A stretch of DNA of 64,000 nucleotides from an uncultured Clostridia bacterium (GTDB lineage: Bacteria; Bacillota; Clostridia; Christensenellales; Borkfalkiaceae): NCBI GenBank assembly GCA_944368155.1, contig CALVWW010000001.1:186001-250000 (forward strand), read 5' to 3'. A model generated the notes under the pieces. The model had not been told where the DNA came from. It ran no database searches and saw nothing but the letters and a program-made list of their open reading frames with translations. The translations under genes were made by a program, and so were the position numbers. Position 1 is the stretch's first letter. Each line of letters begins with the position of its first letter. Below, in pieces: positions 24,100 to 33,091 of the stretch.

Positions 24100-26418
24100 T
24101 AAACCTTCCTCCTCTTTACTTTCAGTGTTATTATCTGCAACAGCATCAGCCGTAGTTGAATTATCTTTCCGGCGTATATTTCTCTTATTCCTGAATCTCA
24201 ACAATCTTAGCGCATTCAAAACAACGAACAGCGAACTAAGGCACATGCATATAGCCGCCCACATGGGATTGAACGTAAACGGTTCGCCGAATATTTCAAC
24301 ATCCACCCATGAGAAAACTCCAGCAGCAACGGGTATCATGATAATGTTGTAAATGAATGCCCAGAAGAGGTTCTCCTTAATGTTGCGTACTGTCGCCTTC
24401 GAAAGTTCAAACATATCGTCGAGCGTTCGCAAATCTTCGCTCACCAGAACCACGTCGGCGGAATCTATAGCCACATCGGTGCCGCTGCCTATGGCGATAC
24501 CAACATCAGCCTGCTTGAGCGCGGGGGAATCATTTATGCCGTCGCCCACCATTGCGACAAAGCCGCCTACCTGCTGAAGGTTTGTAACAGCCCTGAGCTT
24601 ATCTTCCGGCATCACCTCAGACATGAAGTCGTCTATCCCGACGCTGTCGGCTATTGCTCTCGCCGTATTTTCCTCGTCACCCGTGAGCATGGCAACGCGC
24701 ATATTTCTGTCCTTAAGCAATGAAACAGCCTGCCTGCTGCCATCCTTTAAAGTATCCGCCACGGCTATAAGCGCCAGAACACTGTTTTTGTCTGCAAGAT
24801 ATATAACAGTTTTCCCCTGTTTTGAAAGGTTAAGAGCGGCCTCCCGCACTTGTTTGCTTACATTTGCTCCCGAAATAAGTTTTTCATTACCGAGATAATA
24901 CCGGATACCTTCTACATCTGCAACGGCGCCCTTGCCTACTATATATTCAAACGACTGCGTTTGCGCACCGTCCTGAACATAGTCCACAATACACTTTGCG
25001 AGAGGGTGGTTTGAATTTTTTTCTATGCCGCAGGCAATGCTCAATGCGCGCTCGCGCGTCGTCCCGAAAGTCAAAACATCGGTCACCCTCGGTTTTCCTT
25101 CGGTCAGAGTGGCAGTTTTATCGAGCAAGACAGCGTTTACATCGCAAACTTTCTGCAGGCTCTCGGCGTCTTTATACAGCACGCCCAAAGAGGCCGCCTT
25201 ACCGGTGGCGGTCATTATTGCAACGGGAGTTGCAAGACCGAGAGCACACGGACACGATACGACAAGAACGCTTATTGCATATGTCACGCAGTGCTCGGGT
25301 CTGAATTCGCCGTCTTTAATCAGCCATACCGCAAAAGTTATCAACGCTATCGCCACTACAACGGGGACAAAGACACCGGCCACTTTATCGGCAAACTTCT
25401 GAATGGGCGGCTTTGAAGCGCCAGCCTCGCGCACCATCTTAACAATCTTGGATAGCGTGGTATCGGCGCCTATCTTTTGCGCGCGCATTTTGATTACGCC
25501 GCTTTTATTGAGCGCGGCCGAAGTTACCGTATCGCCGACGGTAACTTCAACCGGCAGACTTTCACCGGTTATCGCCGACTTATCGACAAAGGTGCTGCCC
25601 TCTGTTATCACTCCGTCGACAGGGATATATTCGCCCTGCCTGACTATTAGTATATCCCCGACGGCAACCTGAGACACGGGAACCTCAATCTGTTCGCCGT
25701 TGACCTCTTTTGTTACCTTATCAGGCGCAAGCTTTAAAAGCTTTTCGATTTCGTCGCCTGTGCGGCGCTTGGATTTTTCCTCCAGCCACTTGCCGACTGT
25801 TACGAGAGTCAGTATGGTCGCGGCAGACTCAAAGTAGAGGTTCATCGCATAGTCATGAGCGCTCTGCGCAGCCGGGTCGATAAATATCAGAATGGTAAGC
25901 ACAAGCGAATAAATAAATGAAACGCCTGCGCCAAGCGAAACGAGAGTATCCATATTCGGCACTTTCTTAAACAGTGCCTTCGTTCCGCTGGTAAAGAATC
26001 TGAAATTTACGCCTATTACCGCAGCCGTGAGAACGCATTGATAGAAGGCAAACCACTGCGGATTCAACGACGGGTCGAGCAACCCTACCGGCAAGCCCGC
26101 CATATGCCCCATAGAAACATATAATAGCGGTATTAGGATGCACAGCGAGATGATAAACCTTATAAACAGTTTTCTGTCCTGCCTTGCCTCCTTGCCCTGA
26201 GGCTGTTCACCCTCATGGAATATGCCATAGCCGAGTCCCTTTACGGCATCAAATATTGCCTGCTCAGTAATTACAGCTTCGTCAAAGTCAACAATCATAC
26301 ACTTGCCCATAAGGCTGACTTCGACTGAGCGGACTCCTTCCATCTTTCCGACTACGCGCTCTATGCCCGATGAACACGCGGAACACGTCATGCCGGTTAC
26401 AGCATAAGTATTTTTCAC
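23884..26418 (-). CDS. copA: Copper-transporting P1B-type ATPase with fused C-terminal CopZ-like domain
   Basis: Membrane pump that exports Cu(I) using ATP. An N-terminal heavy-metal-associated domain has GMTCSAC near residue 10-15. The transmembrane core has the SCPCALGLATP metal site, the phosphorylated Asp in DKTATLTEG, the SNHPLA nucleotide motif and GDGINDSPALKQADVGIAIG. After the last helices a charged linker leads to a second metal-binding domain, NIQGMCCEHCAKRVENAL. Most CopA proteins carry such domains only at the N terminus. The GTG at 26418 is preferred over a GTG seven codons earlier because AGAGGG precedes it. The C-terminal domain has its own ribosome binding site and ATG (separate entry). 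Confidence 0.94.
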   Translation of the reverse strand: MKNTYAVTGMTCSACSSGIERVVGKMEGVRSVEVSLMGKCMIVDFDEAVITEQAIFDAVKGLGYGIFHEGEQPQGKEARQDRKLFIRFIISLCILIPLLYVSMGHMAGLPVGLLDPSLNPQWFAFYQCVLTAAVIGVNFRFFTSGTKALFKKVPNMDTLVSLGAGVSFIYSLVLTILIFIDPAAQSAHDYAMNLYFESAATILTLVTVGKWLEEKSKRRTGDEIEKLLKLAPDKVTKEVNGEQIEVPVSQVAVGDILIVRQGEYIPVDGVITEGSTFVDKSAITGESLPVEVTVGDTVTSAALNKSGVIKMRAQKIGADTTLSKIVKMVREAGASKPPIQKFADKVAGVFVPVVVAIALITFAVWLIKDGEFRPEHCVTYAISVLVVSCPCALGLATPVAIMTATGKAASLGVLYKDAESLQKVCDVNAVLLDKTATLTEGKPRVTDVLTFGTTRERALSIACGIEKNSNHPLAKCIVDYVQDGAQTQSFEYIVGKGAVADVEGIRYYLGNEKLISGANVSKQVREAALNLSKQGKTVIYLADKNSVLALIAVADTLKDGSRQAVSLLKDRNMRVAMLTGDEENTARAIADSVGIDDFMSEVMPEDKLRAVTNLQQVGGFVAMVGDGINDSPALKQADVGIAIGSGTDVAIDSADVVLVSEDLRTLDDMFELSKATVRNIKENLFWAFIYNIIMIPVAAGVFSWVDVEIFGEPFTFNPMWAAICMCLSSLFVVLNALRLLRFRNKRNIRRKDNSTTADAVADNNTESKEEEGLMKTIVNIQGMCCEHCAKRVENALSAVHGVVSADVKLKKNLAVMRSREALSEDEITKAVADAGYSVTSIEVK

Positions 26419-26490
26419 CTTGCCCTCTTTACGCCGCACATATGATTACCCGAAGCGCGGCATTAATTCCTACTTTTTTTATATGATTTA

Positions 26491-26519
26491 ATTATAACTG
26501 CAGTAAATAAATTTGTCAA
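26491..26519 (-). promoter_or_regulatory. Promoter of copA
   Basis: The -35 TTGACA (26519-26514), a 17-bp spacer and -10 TATAAT (26496-26491). The spacer contains the palindrome ACTGCAGT, a possible operator. Confidence 0.85.
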
Positions 26520-26630
26520 CACTTATTGCAAGATTTAACTGCGCAAGACCTGTAAATTTTGAAATGAGCCGCGGCACGCAAAATTTGCGCGCTCGCGGCC
26601 CAGACAAGTTATAATAGTTTGAACGCCAAA

Positions 26631-26657
26631 GCGGACCGCTGAAAAAGAGCGGTCCGC
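26631..26657 (-). terminator. Terminator after rpmF
   Basis: GCGGACCGCT (26631-26640) pairs with AGCGGTCCGC (26648-26657), 22 bp beyond the rpmF stop. Confidence 0.7.
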
Positions 26658-26679
26658 CGAAGGTTTGTACAAATTAAAA

Positions 26680-26868
26680 TCAGTCTTTCTTTTCCTTTTC
26701 GGCAACGACTTCTACCTTATCATAGTAGCCGCAATTGCCGCAAACCCTGTGGGCCTGCATCATAGAGTGGCAATGAGGGCACTCCACGAGCGTGGGAGCC
26801 GACGCCTTGTAATTAGCAAACCTGTTGTTTGTTCTTCTCTTTGACTGTTTTCCCTTGGGTACTGCCAT
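26680..26868 (-). CDS. rpmF: 50S ribosomal protein L32
   Basis: Ribosomal protein L32, 62 residues. It begins MAVPKGKQSKRRTNNRFANY and has a four-cysteine zinc ribbon, CPHCHSMMQAHRVCGNCGYY, the zinc-binding form of L32. It lies 23 bp after yceD on the same strand. The yceD-rpmF pairing is widely conserved and often precedes plsX, which is not seen here. Confidence 0.96.
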   Translation of the reverse strand: MAVPKGKQSKRRTNNRFANYKASAPTLVECPHCHSMMQAHRVCGNCGYYDKVEVVAEKEKKD

Positions 26869-26891
26869 ATTCTAACACCTCTTTAACTTTC

Positions 26892-27293
26892 TTATTTTAT
26901 CTCTATGCCCTTACAGTCGGGCCTGCATAACAAAATCTGCGGCTGACTGAAGAGGACGGCATCGTTTACGGCAGTAGTCAAATCGATTTTAAAGCCGTTA
27001 TACGAATAATTTTCACCGTCGTCTTCCGTAAGATATAAGACGTCGCTTTCATATTCGACCTGCTTTTTTGCAGGCTCGAGACAATATGAGCACACGCCGC
27101 CGAGCGTATACGTAATTTTAAAATTTACACCGACAGAATCATCGTCGTAAATTTCGAAACTGCCCTCCACTGCAACCTTCCCCTCTATGCGGGCAGAAGG
27201 CAACAAAACAAGGTCGGCGGGACAATCGTATTCGAACGAAAAACTTCCGCTGTACTTTTTCAGGGCAATTTGCCTTGCTACGTCAATAATCAT
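26892..27293 (-). CDS. yceD: YceD family protein (DUF177)
   Basis: A DUF177/YceD protein of about 133 residues, a family linked to large-subunit rRNA levels in plants and E. coli and almost always next to rpmF. The central CSYCLEPAKKQVEYESDVLYL and the end LCRPDCKG fit the family. It stops soon after DCKG (IEIK), so the usual final CGxNLN segment is absent. The start is set at MIIDVARQIA (27293): an upstream in-frame TTG at 27311 would sit right against the -10 box. The 5' leader is then only about 11 nt and has no Shine-Dalgarno. Confidence 0.85.
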   Translation of the reverse strand: MIIDVARQIALKKYSGSFSFEYDCPADLVLLPSARIEGKVAVEGSFEIYDDDSVGVNFKITYTLGGVCSYCLEPAKKQVEYESDVLYLTEDDGENYSYNGFKIDLTTAVNDAVLFSQPQILLCRPDCKGIEIK

Positions 27294-27310
27294 AACGAAC
27301 CGACTATGCA

Positions 27311-27339
27311 ATTATAGTATATAGCCAAATTTTTGTCAA
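27311..27339 (-). promoter_or_regulatory. Promoter of yceD-rpmF
   Basis: The -35 TTGACA (27339-27334), a 17-bp spacer and -10 TATAAT (27316-27311). The predicted start near 27304 leaves almost no leader before the yceD ATG. Confidence 0.85.
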
Positions 27340-27368
27340 CTTATTTTGTAAACGGCTTAAACAAATTT

Positions 27369-28565
27369 TTACAGAAGTTCGGCAGTTTCCCTTGCAATCA
27401 CAAGTTCTTCATTGGTGGGAATAACAAGTATCTTAACCCTGCTGTCCGCTGCGGAAATATCGCGGATTGAACCGTCGTTTTTGCCGTTATTCTTCTCCGC
27501 GTCAAGTTTTACCCCGAGGAACTCAAGTCCCTCGCACACGCCTGCGCGTACAACGGGCGTATTCTCGCCTATGCCTGCCGTGAATACTATGCAGTCAAGT
27601 CCGCCCATTGCGGCGGCATACGCACCGACAAAACGCTTTGTCTGATAGCTGAACATATCAAGCGCAAGCTGGCATCTTGCATTGCCCTGCTCTGCTCCGG
27701 CTATGAGGTCACGGAAATCGCTCGAAACGCCTGAAATACCTGCAACGCCGCACTTTTTATTGAGATATGTTACAATCTCCGCATGAGTCATGCCCTTTTT
27801 GCGGGCAAGGAACTCTACAGCCGAAGCGTCGATGTCACCCGAACGCGTACCCATAAGAACACCTGCAAGGGGCGTGAAGCCCATGGAAGTATCAACGCAC
27901 TTGCCGCCGTCAACCGCCGTTATCGACGAACCGTTTCCAAGATGGCAGGTTACAATCTTGAGCTCCTCAGGTTTTTTGCCGAGGTACTTTGCCGCCTCCT
28001 GGGATACGAACTTGTGGCTCGTTCCGTGCGCGCCGTACTTTCTCACAGCATACTTTTTGTAATCATCATAATCTATGCCGTAAAGATAGGCCTTTTCAGG
28101 CATAGTGGCGTGGAATGACGAGTCGAACACAAGGGTCATGGGGGTTCCGGGCATAACTTCCATGCAGGCGCGCACGCCTGTGGCTGCCGCGGGGTTATGC
28201 AGAGGAGCAAGCTCAAAGGTCTTCTCCTCGAGAGTTTTTAAAACCTCCGGTGTAACAAGCGTAGTCTTTTTGAAATATTCACCGCTTGCAACGACTCTGT
28301 GGCCTACAGCACCGATTTCACTCATATCTTTTATTACGCCTATCTCATTGTCGCGGAGAGCATCAAGGACGAGCTCGATAGCGACCTTGTGGTTTGGCAT
28401 ATCCTGATTGTACACTTTTTCATTGCCGTTGCCCTTTGCCTTTAAAACGGAGCCGGGTATACCTATTCTCTCGCAGGTACCTTTAGCAAGTACGCCCTCG
28501 GTCTCCATATCTATGAGCTGATATTTGAGCGATGAGCTGCCGGCATTTATAACCAATATCTTCAT
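27369..28565 (-). CDS. ackA: Acetate kinase
   Basis: Acetate kinase, 398 residues. It converts acetyl phosphate and ADP to acetate and ATP, the energy-yielding end of acetogenic fermentation. The first family signature MKILVINAGSSSLKYQLID opens the protein. GHRVVASGEYF, the HGTSHKFVS region and VTCHLGNGSSITAVDGGK follow, and the adenine-binding TAGIGENTPVVR lies near residue 320. It sits 21 bp downstream of pta, so acetyl-CoA is converted to acetate by one transcript's products. Confidence 0.97.
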   Translation of the reverse strand: MKILVINAGSSSLKYQLIDMETEGVLAKGTCERIGIPGSVLKAKGNGNEKVYNQDMPNHKVAIELVLDALRDNEIGVIKDMSEIGAVGHRVVASGEYFKKTTLVTPEVLKTLEEKTFELAPLHNPAAATGVRACMEVMPGTPMTLVFDSSFHATMPEKAYLYGIDYDDYKKYAVRKYGAHGTSHKFVSQEAAKYLGKKPEELKIVTCHLGNGSSITAVDGGKCVDTSMGFTPLAGVLMGTRSGDIDASAVEFLARKKGMTHAEIVTYLNKKCGVAGISGVSSDFRDLIAGAEQGNARCQLALDMFSYQTKRFVGAYAAAMGGLDCIVFTAGIGENTPVVRAGVCEGLEFLGVKLDAEKNNGKNDGSIRDISAADSRVKILVIPTNEELVIARETAELL

Positions 28566-28586
28566 TCCGTTCTTTCCTCCCCTTAA

Positions 28587-29588
28587 TTACTCGGCCTGAA
28601 GCGCGGTAACGGCTACCGTCGCAACTATATCGTCAACATTGCATCCGCGCGAAAGGTCGTTCAAAGGCTTGGCAAAACCCTGGCATACGGGACCGATAGC
28701 CATGTAACCGCCGAAGCGCTGCGCAATCTTATAGCCGATATTGCCGGCATTGATATTGGGGAATACAAATACATTAGCGTGGCCTGCAACCTTTGAGCCG
28801 GGAGCTTTGAGTTCACCTACTTCGGGAGCAACAGCCGCATCGAACTGGAATTCGCCGTCGAGCGCAAGGTCGGGAGCCATCTCCTTTGCGAGCGCCGTGG
28901 CCTCCTGCACCTTGGGGACAGACTTAAAGAACTTGTCGTCATTGCCCGAACCCTTTGTGGAGAAAGAGAGCATGGCAACGCGGGGCTCGATGCCTGCGAT
29001 AGCCTTTGCCGTCTTTGCGGAAGATACAGCTATGTCGGCAAGTTGCTGGGCGTCGGGCTCGATATTGATGGCGCAGTCGGCAAATACGGCCACGCCGTCG
29101 GGGTTATATTTATTCGGAGCGGGCGCAATCATAATAAAGCAACTGGAAACCGTCTTAATTCCGGGCGCAGTTTTAACCACCTGAAGTCCGGGACGGAGAG
29201 TGTTGGCCGTTGAATGGCAGGCGCCCGATACATAGCCGTCAACGTCTCCCGCCTTGAGCATGAGCGCGCCGAACATAGTCCTGTCCTTGGCCTGCTGAGC
29301 CGCCTGTTCCTCAGTCATACCCTTGGCCTTCCTCGCTTCATACAAAATCTTGGCGTATTCCGCCGTCTTCTCGGAGGTGAGAGGGTCGATTAAAGTTATA
29401 CCGGTAAGGTCTACGCCGGGAGCAACTCTCTTTGCCTCTTCTTCGTTGCCGATAAGAACAATCTTGGCAATTCCCTCCTTGGTTATCTGCGCCGCAGCCT
29501 CTACCACGCGCTTGTCCTCACCCTCGCAAAGAACGATAGTCTTTTTAAGGGAAGCAGCTTTTGCCTTGATTTCGTCAAGTAATGCCAT
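28587..29588 (-). CDS. pta: Phosphate acetyltransferase
   Basis: Phosphotransacetylase of 333 residues, the short form without the regulatory N-terminal domain. It converts acetyl-CoA and phosphate to acetyl phosphate. Visible segments are LCEGEDKRVVEAA, the SGACHSTANTLRPGLQ motif, DCAINIEPDAQQLADIAV and the NIGYKIAQRFGG-AIGPVCQG end. It is the first gene of pta-ackA under a clear promoter, and it is divergent from tmcAL, whose enzyme uses acetate. Confidence 0.97.
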   Translation of the reverse strand: MALLDEIKAKAASLKKTIVLCEGEDKRVVEAAAQITKEGIAKIVLIGNEEEAKRVAPGVDLTGITLIDPLTSEKTAEYAKILYEARKAKGMTEEQAAQQAKDRTMFGALMLKAGDVDGYVSGACHSTANTLRPGLQVVKTAPGIKTVSSCFIMIAPAPNKYNPDGVAVFADCAINIEPDAQQLADIAVSSAKTAKAIAGIEPRVAMLSFSTKGSGNDDKFFKSVPKVQEATALAKEMAPDLALDGEFQFDAAVAPEVGELKAPGSKVAGHANVFVFPNINAGNIGYKIAQRFGGYMAIGPVCQGFAKPLNDLSRGCNVDDIVATVAVTALQAE

Positions 29589-29678
29589 GTTTGATTTTCT
29601 CCTTAAAATACTTTATTTATCACAAAATTTGAGATATAATGATTGTACGGAAAGTTACATTCCGTTGTACCGTTTATT

Positions 29679-29707
29679 ATTATATAATAAAATTTTTCAA
29701 TTGTAAA
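29679..29707 (-). promoter_or_regulatory. Promoter of pta-ackA
   Basis: The -35 TTTACA (29707-29702), a 17-bp spacer and -10 TATAAT (29684-29679) on the minus strand. It lies 30 bp from the divergent tmcAL start. Confidence 0.75.
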
Positions 29708-29736
29708 GATTAAAGTTAACATTTTCCGTTTAAGTT

Positions 29737-30960
29737 ATGAAAATTTGCGCCATCATCTGCGAATACAACCCCTTTCACAACGGGCATAAATACCTTTTGG
29801 AACAGGCAAAGAGGCTTTCGGGCTGCGATGCTGTACTCTGCATTATGAGCGCAAGCTTCACACAGAGGGGCGAAGCGGCAATACTGCCTAAATTTGTTCG
29901 TGCAGAACACGCCGTTTTGGGCGGCGCAGACTGCGTCATACAGCTCCCCGCCGCCTTTTCGGTGGCTCCGGCCGAAATTTTCGCGCGCGGCGCAATCAGT
30001 ATTTTAAAGAGCATACCTGCCGTAACGCACCTCGCCTTCGGCAGCGAAATGGCAGACGAAGAAGCGATTGAAAGAGCCGCCGGACTTTTTAACGACATAA
30101 AGGCGGACGGACAGCAAAATTTTCAAATTTCAGACGCTCTGGCAAGGCATATGAACGCCGGGCAAAGTTATAAAAGAAGCCTTGCCCTCGCTCTCGAAGA
30201 GATGGGTGCGGAAAGCACGCTTGTAACGTCGCCCAACGGACTGCTTGCCATAGAGTATACGCGCGCCATAAAAAGATTTTGCGCCGACATAAAAATCATA
30301 CCCGTTCAACGCGTGGGCGCAGGCTACGGCGACAGCTCACTCAAAGAGAATTTTTCTTCGGCAAGCGCAATCCGCGCCAATCTCGGCGACAATGCAGTTG
30401 AAAGCAACGTTCCCGGATATGTTTTAAAGACGCTTAAAAATACAGACGCTGCGGGCGCAAAAGAAAGATTCGACTGCCTGCTGAGATATGCGCTCTGCAC
30501 CGCGGACAGGCGGGATATGCAGCGCATATTCGGATGCACCGAGGGACTTGAAAACAAGCTGAAAAATTGCGTTGACATGTCTGCCGGCGGGATAATAGAC
30601 GCCGCCACCGGCAAGCGCTACACCTCCTCGCGCATAAGGCGCGTTCTTACTGCTAATATGCTCGGCATTTACTCTGATGAAGTGAAAAGATACATCGACG
30701 AAGGAACTTATATTAAACCGCTCGCCGTGTGCGAGGACAAAAAGGAGGAAATTTTTGCCGAGCTTGCAAAATCACCCCTCCCTGTTATAATCAAAAAAAT
30801 GAGCTTATCGGCATTGGGTCATACAGACAAACGGATAAACAGCTCGGCACAGACGCCTGCCTTTAAGTGCTACAAGACGGACATACGCGCAGATTTTGCA
30901 AGGTCGCTTATATACGGCGGACAGCCTGAATATGAATACACGGTAAAAATAGTGCCCTGA
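29737..30960 (+). CDS. tmcAL: tRNA(Met) cytidine acetate ligase
   Basis: TmcAL (YlbM) acetylates the wobble cytidine of elongator tRNA-Met, using acetate and ATP directly; 407 residues. The nucleotidyltransferase signature HxGH appears at the start: ICEYNPFHNGHKYLLEQAK. SASFTQRGEAAI, FVRAEHAVLGGADCVIQLP and LAFGSEMADEE follow as in the family. The substrate acetate is the product of the divergently transcribed pta-ackA. No clear Shine-Dalgarno precedes the ATG. Its 3' end converges on rnpB with a hairpin between. Confidence 0.93.
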   Translation: MKICAIICEYNPFHNGHKYLLEQAKRLSGCDAVLCIMSASFTQRGEAAILPKFVRAEHAVLGGADCVIQLPAAFSVAPAEIFARGAISILKSIPAVTHLAFGSEMADEEAIERAAGLFNDIKADGQQNFQISDALARHMNAGQSYKRSLALALEEMGAESTLVTSPNGLLAIEYTRAIKRFCADIKIIPVQRVGAGYGDSSLKENFSSASAIRANLGDNAVESNVPGYVLKTLKNTDAAGAKERFDCLLRYALCTADRRDMQRIFGCTEGLENKLKNCVDMSAGGIIDAATGKRYTSSRIRRVLTANMLGIYSDEVKRYIDEGTYIKPLAVCEDKKEEIFAELAKSPLPVIIKKMSLSALGHTDKRINSSAQTPAFKCYKTDIRADFARSLIYGGQPEYEYTVKIVP

Positions 30961-31023
30961 CAATAAAATCTTCACCTCTGATGCAATAATGGATATTATA
31001 TTATAGTAAAGAACACAGTAAAG

Positions 31024-31056
31024 AGCGGCGCCGCGGAAACTGTCCGCGGCGCCGCT
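31024..31056. terminator. Hairpin between tmcAL and rnpB
   Basis: AGCGGCGCCGCGGA (31024-31037) pairs with its complement at 31043-31056. A good U-tract is missing in both directions, so it is likely a shared, partial terminator for the convergent units. Confidence 0.6.
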
Positions 31057-31069
31057 TATGCTTCAAGTT

Positions 31070-31430
31070 AAAATCTGAGATTAATCTGTAAGCCGAGTTC
31101 TGTCGTGTACGGTCATCTATCTATGCTTGTCGTCGCCGAAAAGCTAAAGCGATATTAACGGATAAGAACGGACGGGCCGCCCCGCGATTCAACGCAGTCC
31201 TTATCCCAATCTTGCATCGGATGGGGTTTAATTGGCTCGCCCCGTTACCGGGGCGACGGTGAGCTCTTACCTCGCCATTCCAACCTTACGGCAATCTGCC
31301 GCGGTATATTTCTGTTCACTTTCCTTGAAGTCGCCTCCTCCTGCCGTTAGCAGGCATCCATGCCCTGTGATGCTCGGACTTTCCTCACGCCGCTTTCGCG
31401 GCCCGCGACCGTATAATTAACTCAGATTTT
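31070..31430 (-). ncRNA. rnpB: RNase P RNA, bacterial class A type
   Basis: RNase P RNA matures the 5' end of tRNAs. The minus strand shows GAGGAAAGTCCGAGC (31382-31368 area), the central GAGGTAAGAGCTCACC and the 3' ACAGAACTCGGCTTA, all universal core elements. Helix P1 is formed by AAAATCTGAG (31430-31421) and CTCAGATTTT (31079-31070), which defines the ends and gives about 360 nt. The GC-rich hairpin arms fit class A rather than the Bacillus class B form, though assigning class by eye is less certain than the gene itself. Confidence 0.95.
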
Positions 31431-31435
31431 AAAGT

Positions 31436-31464
31436 ATTGTAACACACTTTAAAAATTTTTGTAA
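31436..31464 (-). promoter_or_regulatory. Promoter of rnpB
   Basis: The -35 TTACAA (31464-31459), a 17-bp spacer and -10 TACAAT (31441-31436) on the minus strand. Confidence 0.7.
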
Positions 31465-31482
31465 CTATTTACACCAACTATA

Positions 31483-31511
31483 TTGATTTTTTTTTAATTT
31501 TAATTTAGAAT
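31483..31511 (+). promoter_or_regulatory. Probable promoter of pyk
   Basis: The -35 TTGATT (31483-31488), a 17-bp spacer and -10 TAGAAT (31506-31511) in a very A/T-rich stretch, 50 bp before the pyk start. Confidence 0.5.
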
Positions 31512-31560
31512 ATAAAATGGATAAAAAAAGTCAAAAATTTCATTCAGGAGTGTTTGATAC

Positions 31561-32982
31561 ATGAAAAAGACAAAGATTATATGTACTCTCGGTCCCGCAA
31601 GCGATACCGAGGAAATTCTGTCTGACCTTATAGACGCCGGCATGAATGTAGCGAGGCTAAACTTTTCGCACGGGACGCACGAAGAACACGCAGCAAAAAT
31701 AGCAAAAGTAAAGAAGGTAAGGGAAAAGAAAAAAGCACCTATCGCCATAATGCTTGACACAAAAGGTCCCGAATTCAGAATCGGAACTTTTGAGAACGGC
31801 AAAATACTTTTAAAAGACGGCGCTCCTTTTACATTTACCACCGAAGACATAATCGGCGACGAAAAACGTGTTTCTGTTTCGTTTAAGGGAATATGCGAAC
31901 AGATGAAGCCGGGTGACAGAATTTTGCTCAACAACGGACTGATGGTATTTGAAGTCGTAAAAGTTGAAGCGCCCGACGTGATATGTAAAACGGTTATCGG
32001 CGGAGAACTTTCAAACAGAAAATCCATGTTTTTCCCCGACAAAGAGCTCGACATGGTATACCTTTCCGAGCAGGATAAGTCAGACATAGCATTCGGCGTT
32101 GAACAGGGAATAGACTACATCGCCTGCTCATTCGTTTCACGCGCACAGGATGTGATTGATGTCAGAAACTGGCTGGAAAAGTGCGGCTCGCCCGCGGGAG
32201 ACATTGAAATTATAGCAAAAATCGAGAGCCGTGCAGGTGTAAACAACCTTGATGAAATACTTGCGGTTTCTGACGGCATAATGGTTGCGCGCGGCGACCT
32301 CGGCGTGGAAGTACCCTTCGAGGAATTGCCCAGCATTCAGAAGACGATTATCCACCAGTGCCGCGTACACGGCAAGCGCAGCATCACCGCAACGGAGATG
32401 CTTGAATCGATGATAAAGCAGCCGCGCCCCACGCGTGCAGAGATATCTGATGTGGCAAACGCCGTTTACGACGGTTCGTCGGCAATAATGCTCTCAGGTG
32501 AAACAGCTGCAGGCGCTTACCCCGTTCAGGCGGTAAAAGCAATGGCAAAAATAGCCGCACAGGCAGAAGAAAATACGAAGTACATTGCGTATATAGCTCC
32601 CGAAGAGTATCATATACAGTCGCTTTCCGAAGCCCTCTCACACTCGGCGTGCACTCTCGCGCAGGATATCGGGGCAAAACTGATAGTAGCCTGCACACGT
32701 TCGGGCTACACGGCGAAGCTTGTCTCGCGTTTCCGTCCCATGATAGACATAATCGGCATGACTACCGACGAACGCGCATACAGAAAACTTGCTCTCAGCT
32801 GGGGCGTGATTCCCGTTATGAGCGAAGAATTCTACTCGGTTGACGTGCTCTTCCACTACGGTAAACGCGCGGCGATTGACACAGGCCTCGTAAATAAGGG
32901 CGATAAGATTGTCCTTACAGGCGGTACGCCGAACGGCAAGAGCGGCAACTCCAACCTGATTAACGTTGAAACAATTCAGTAA
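31561..32982 (+). CDS. pyk: Pyruvate kinase
   Basis: Pyruvate kinase, 473 residues, the last step of glycolysis (phosphoenolpyruvate plus ADP to pyruvate plus ATP). It opens MKKTKIICTLGPASDTEE, followed by MNVARLNFSHGTHEEH and MLDTKGPEFRIG. The active-site signature IIAKIESRAGVNNLDEI is near 215-235 and carries the catalytic Lys. EVPFEELPSIQKTII and the ATEMLESM helix follow. The length fits the form without the extra C-terminal PEP-utiliser domain found in some Bacillota. AGGAG precedes the ATG. A strong terminator lies 20 bp past the stop. Confidence 0.97.
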   Translation: MKKTKIICTLGPASDTEEILSDLIDAGMNVARLNFSHGTHEEHAAKIAKVKKVREKKKAPIAIMLDTKGPEFRIGTFENGKILLKDGAPFTFTTEDIIGDEKRVSVSFKGICEQMKPGDRILLNNGLMVFEVVKVEAPDVICKTVIGGELSNRKSMFFPDKELDMVYLSEQDKSDIAFGVEQGIDYIACSFVSRAQDVIDVRNWLEKCGSPAGDIEIIAKIESRAGVNNLDEILAVSDGIMVARGDLGVEVPFEELPSIQKTIIHQCRVHGKRSITATEMLESMIKQPRPTRAEISDVANAVYDGSSAIMLSGETAAGAYPVQAVKAMAKIAAQAEENTKYIAYIAPEEYHIQSLSEALSHSACTLAQDIGAKLIVACTRSGYTAKLVSRFRPMIDIIGMTTDERAYRKLALSWGVIPVMSEEFYSVDVLFHYGKRAAIDTGLVNKGDKIVLTGGTPNGKSGNSNLINVETIQ

Positions 32983-33001
32983 AATAATCTTTGTCTTTGA
33001 T

Positions 33002-33038
33002 ATAAAAAGCGGCGGGCAAGATGCCCGCCGCTTTTTAT
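33002..33038. terminator. Terminator after pyk
   Basis: AAAAAGCGGCGGGCA pairs with TGCCCGCCGCTTTTT around a 3-nt loop, 20 bp beyond the pyk stop. It is U-rich on both strands. Confidence 0.85.
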
Positions 33039-33091
33039 ATCATGAGTAATCCCGCTCCTAAAACATTATTAAACCTTATTTGAAACGGGGC

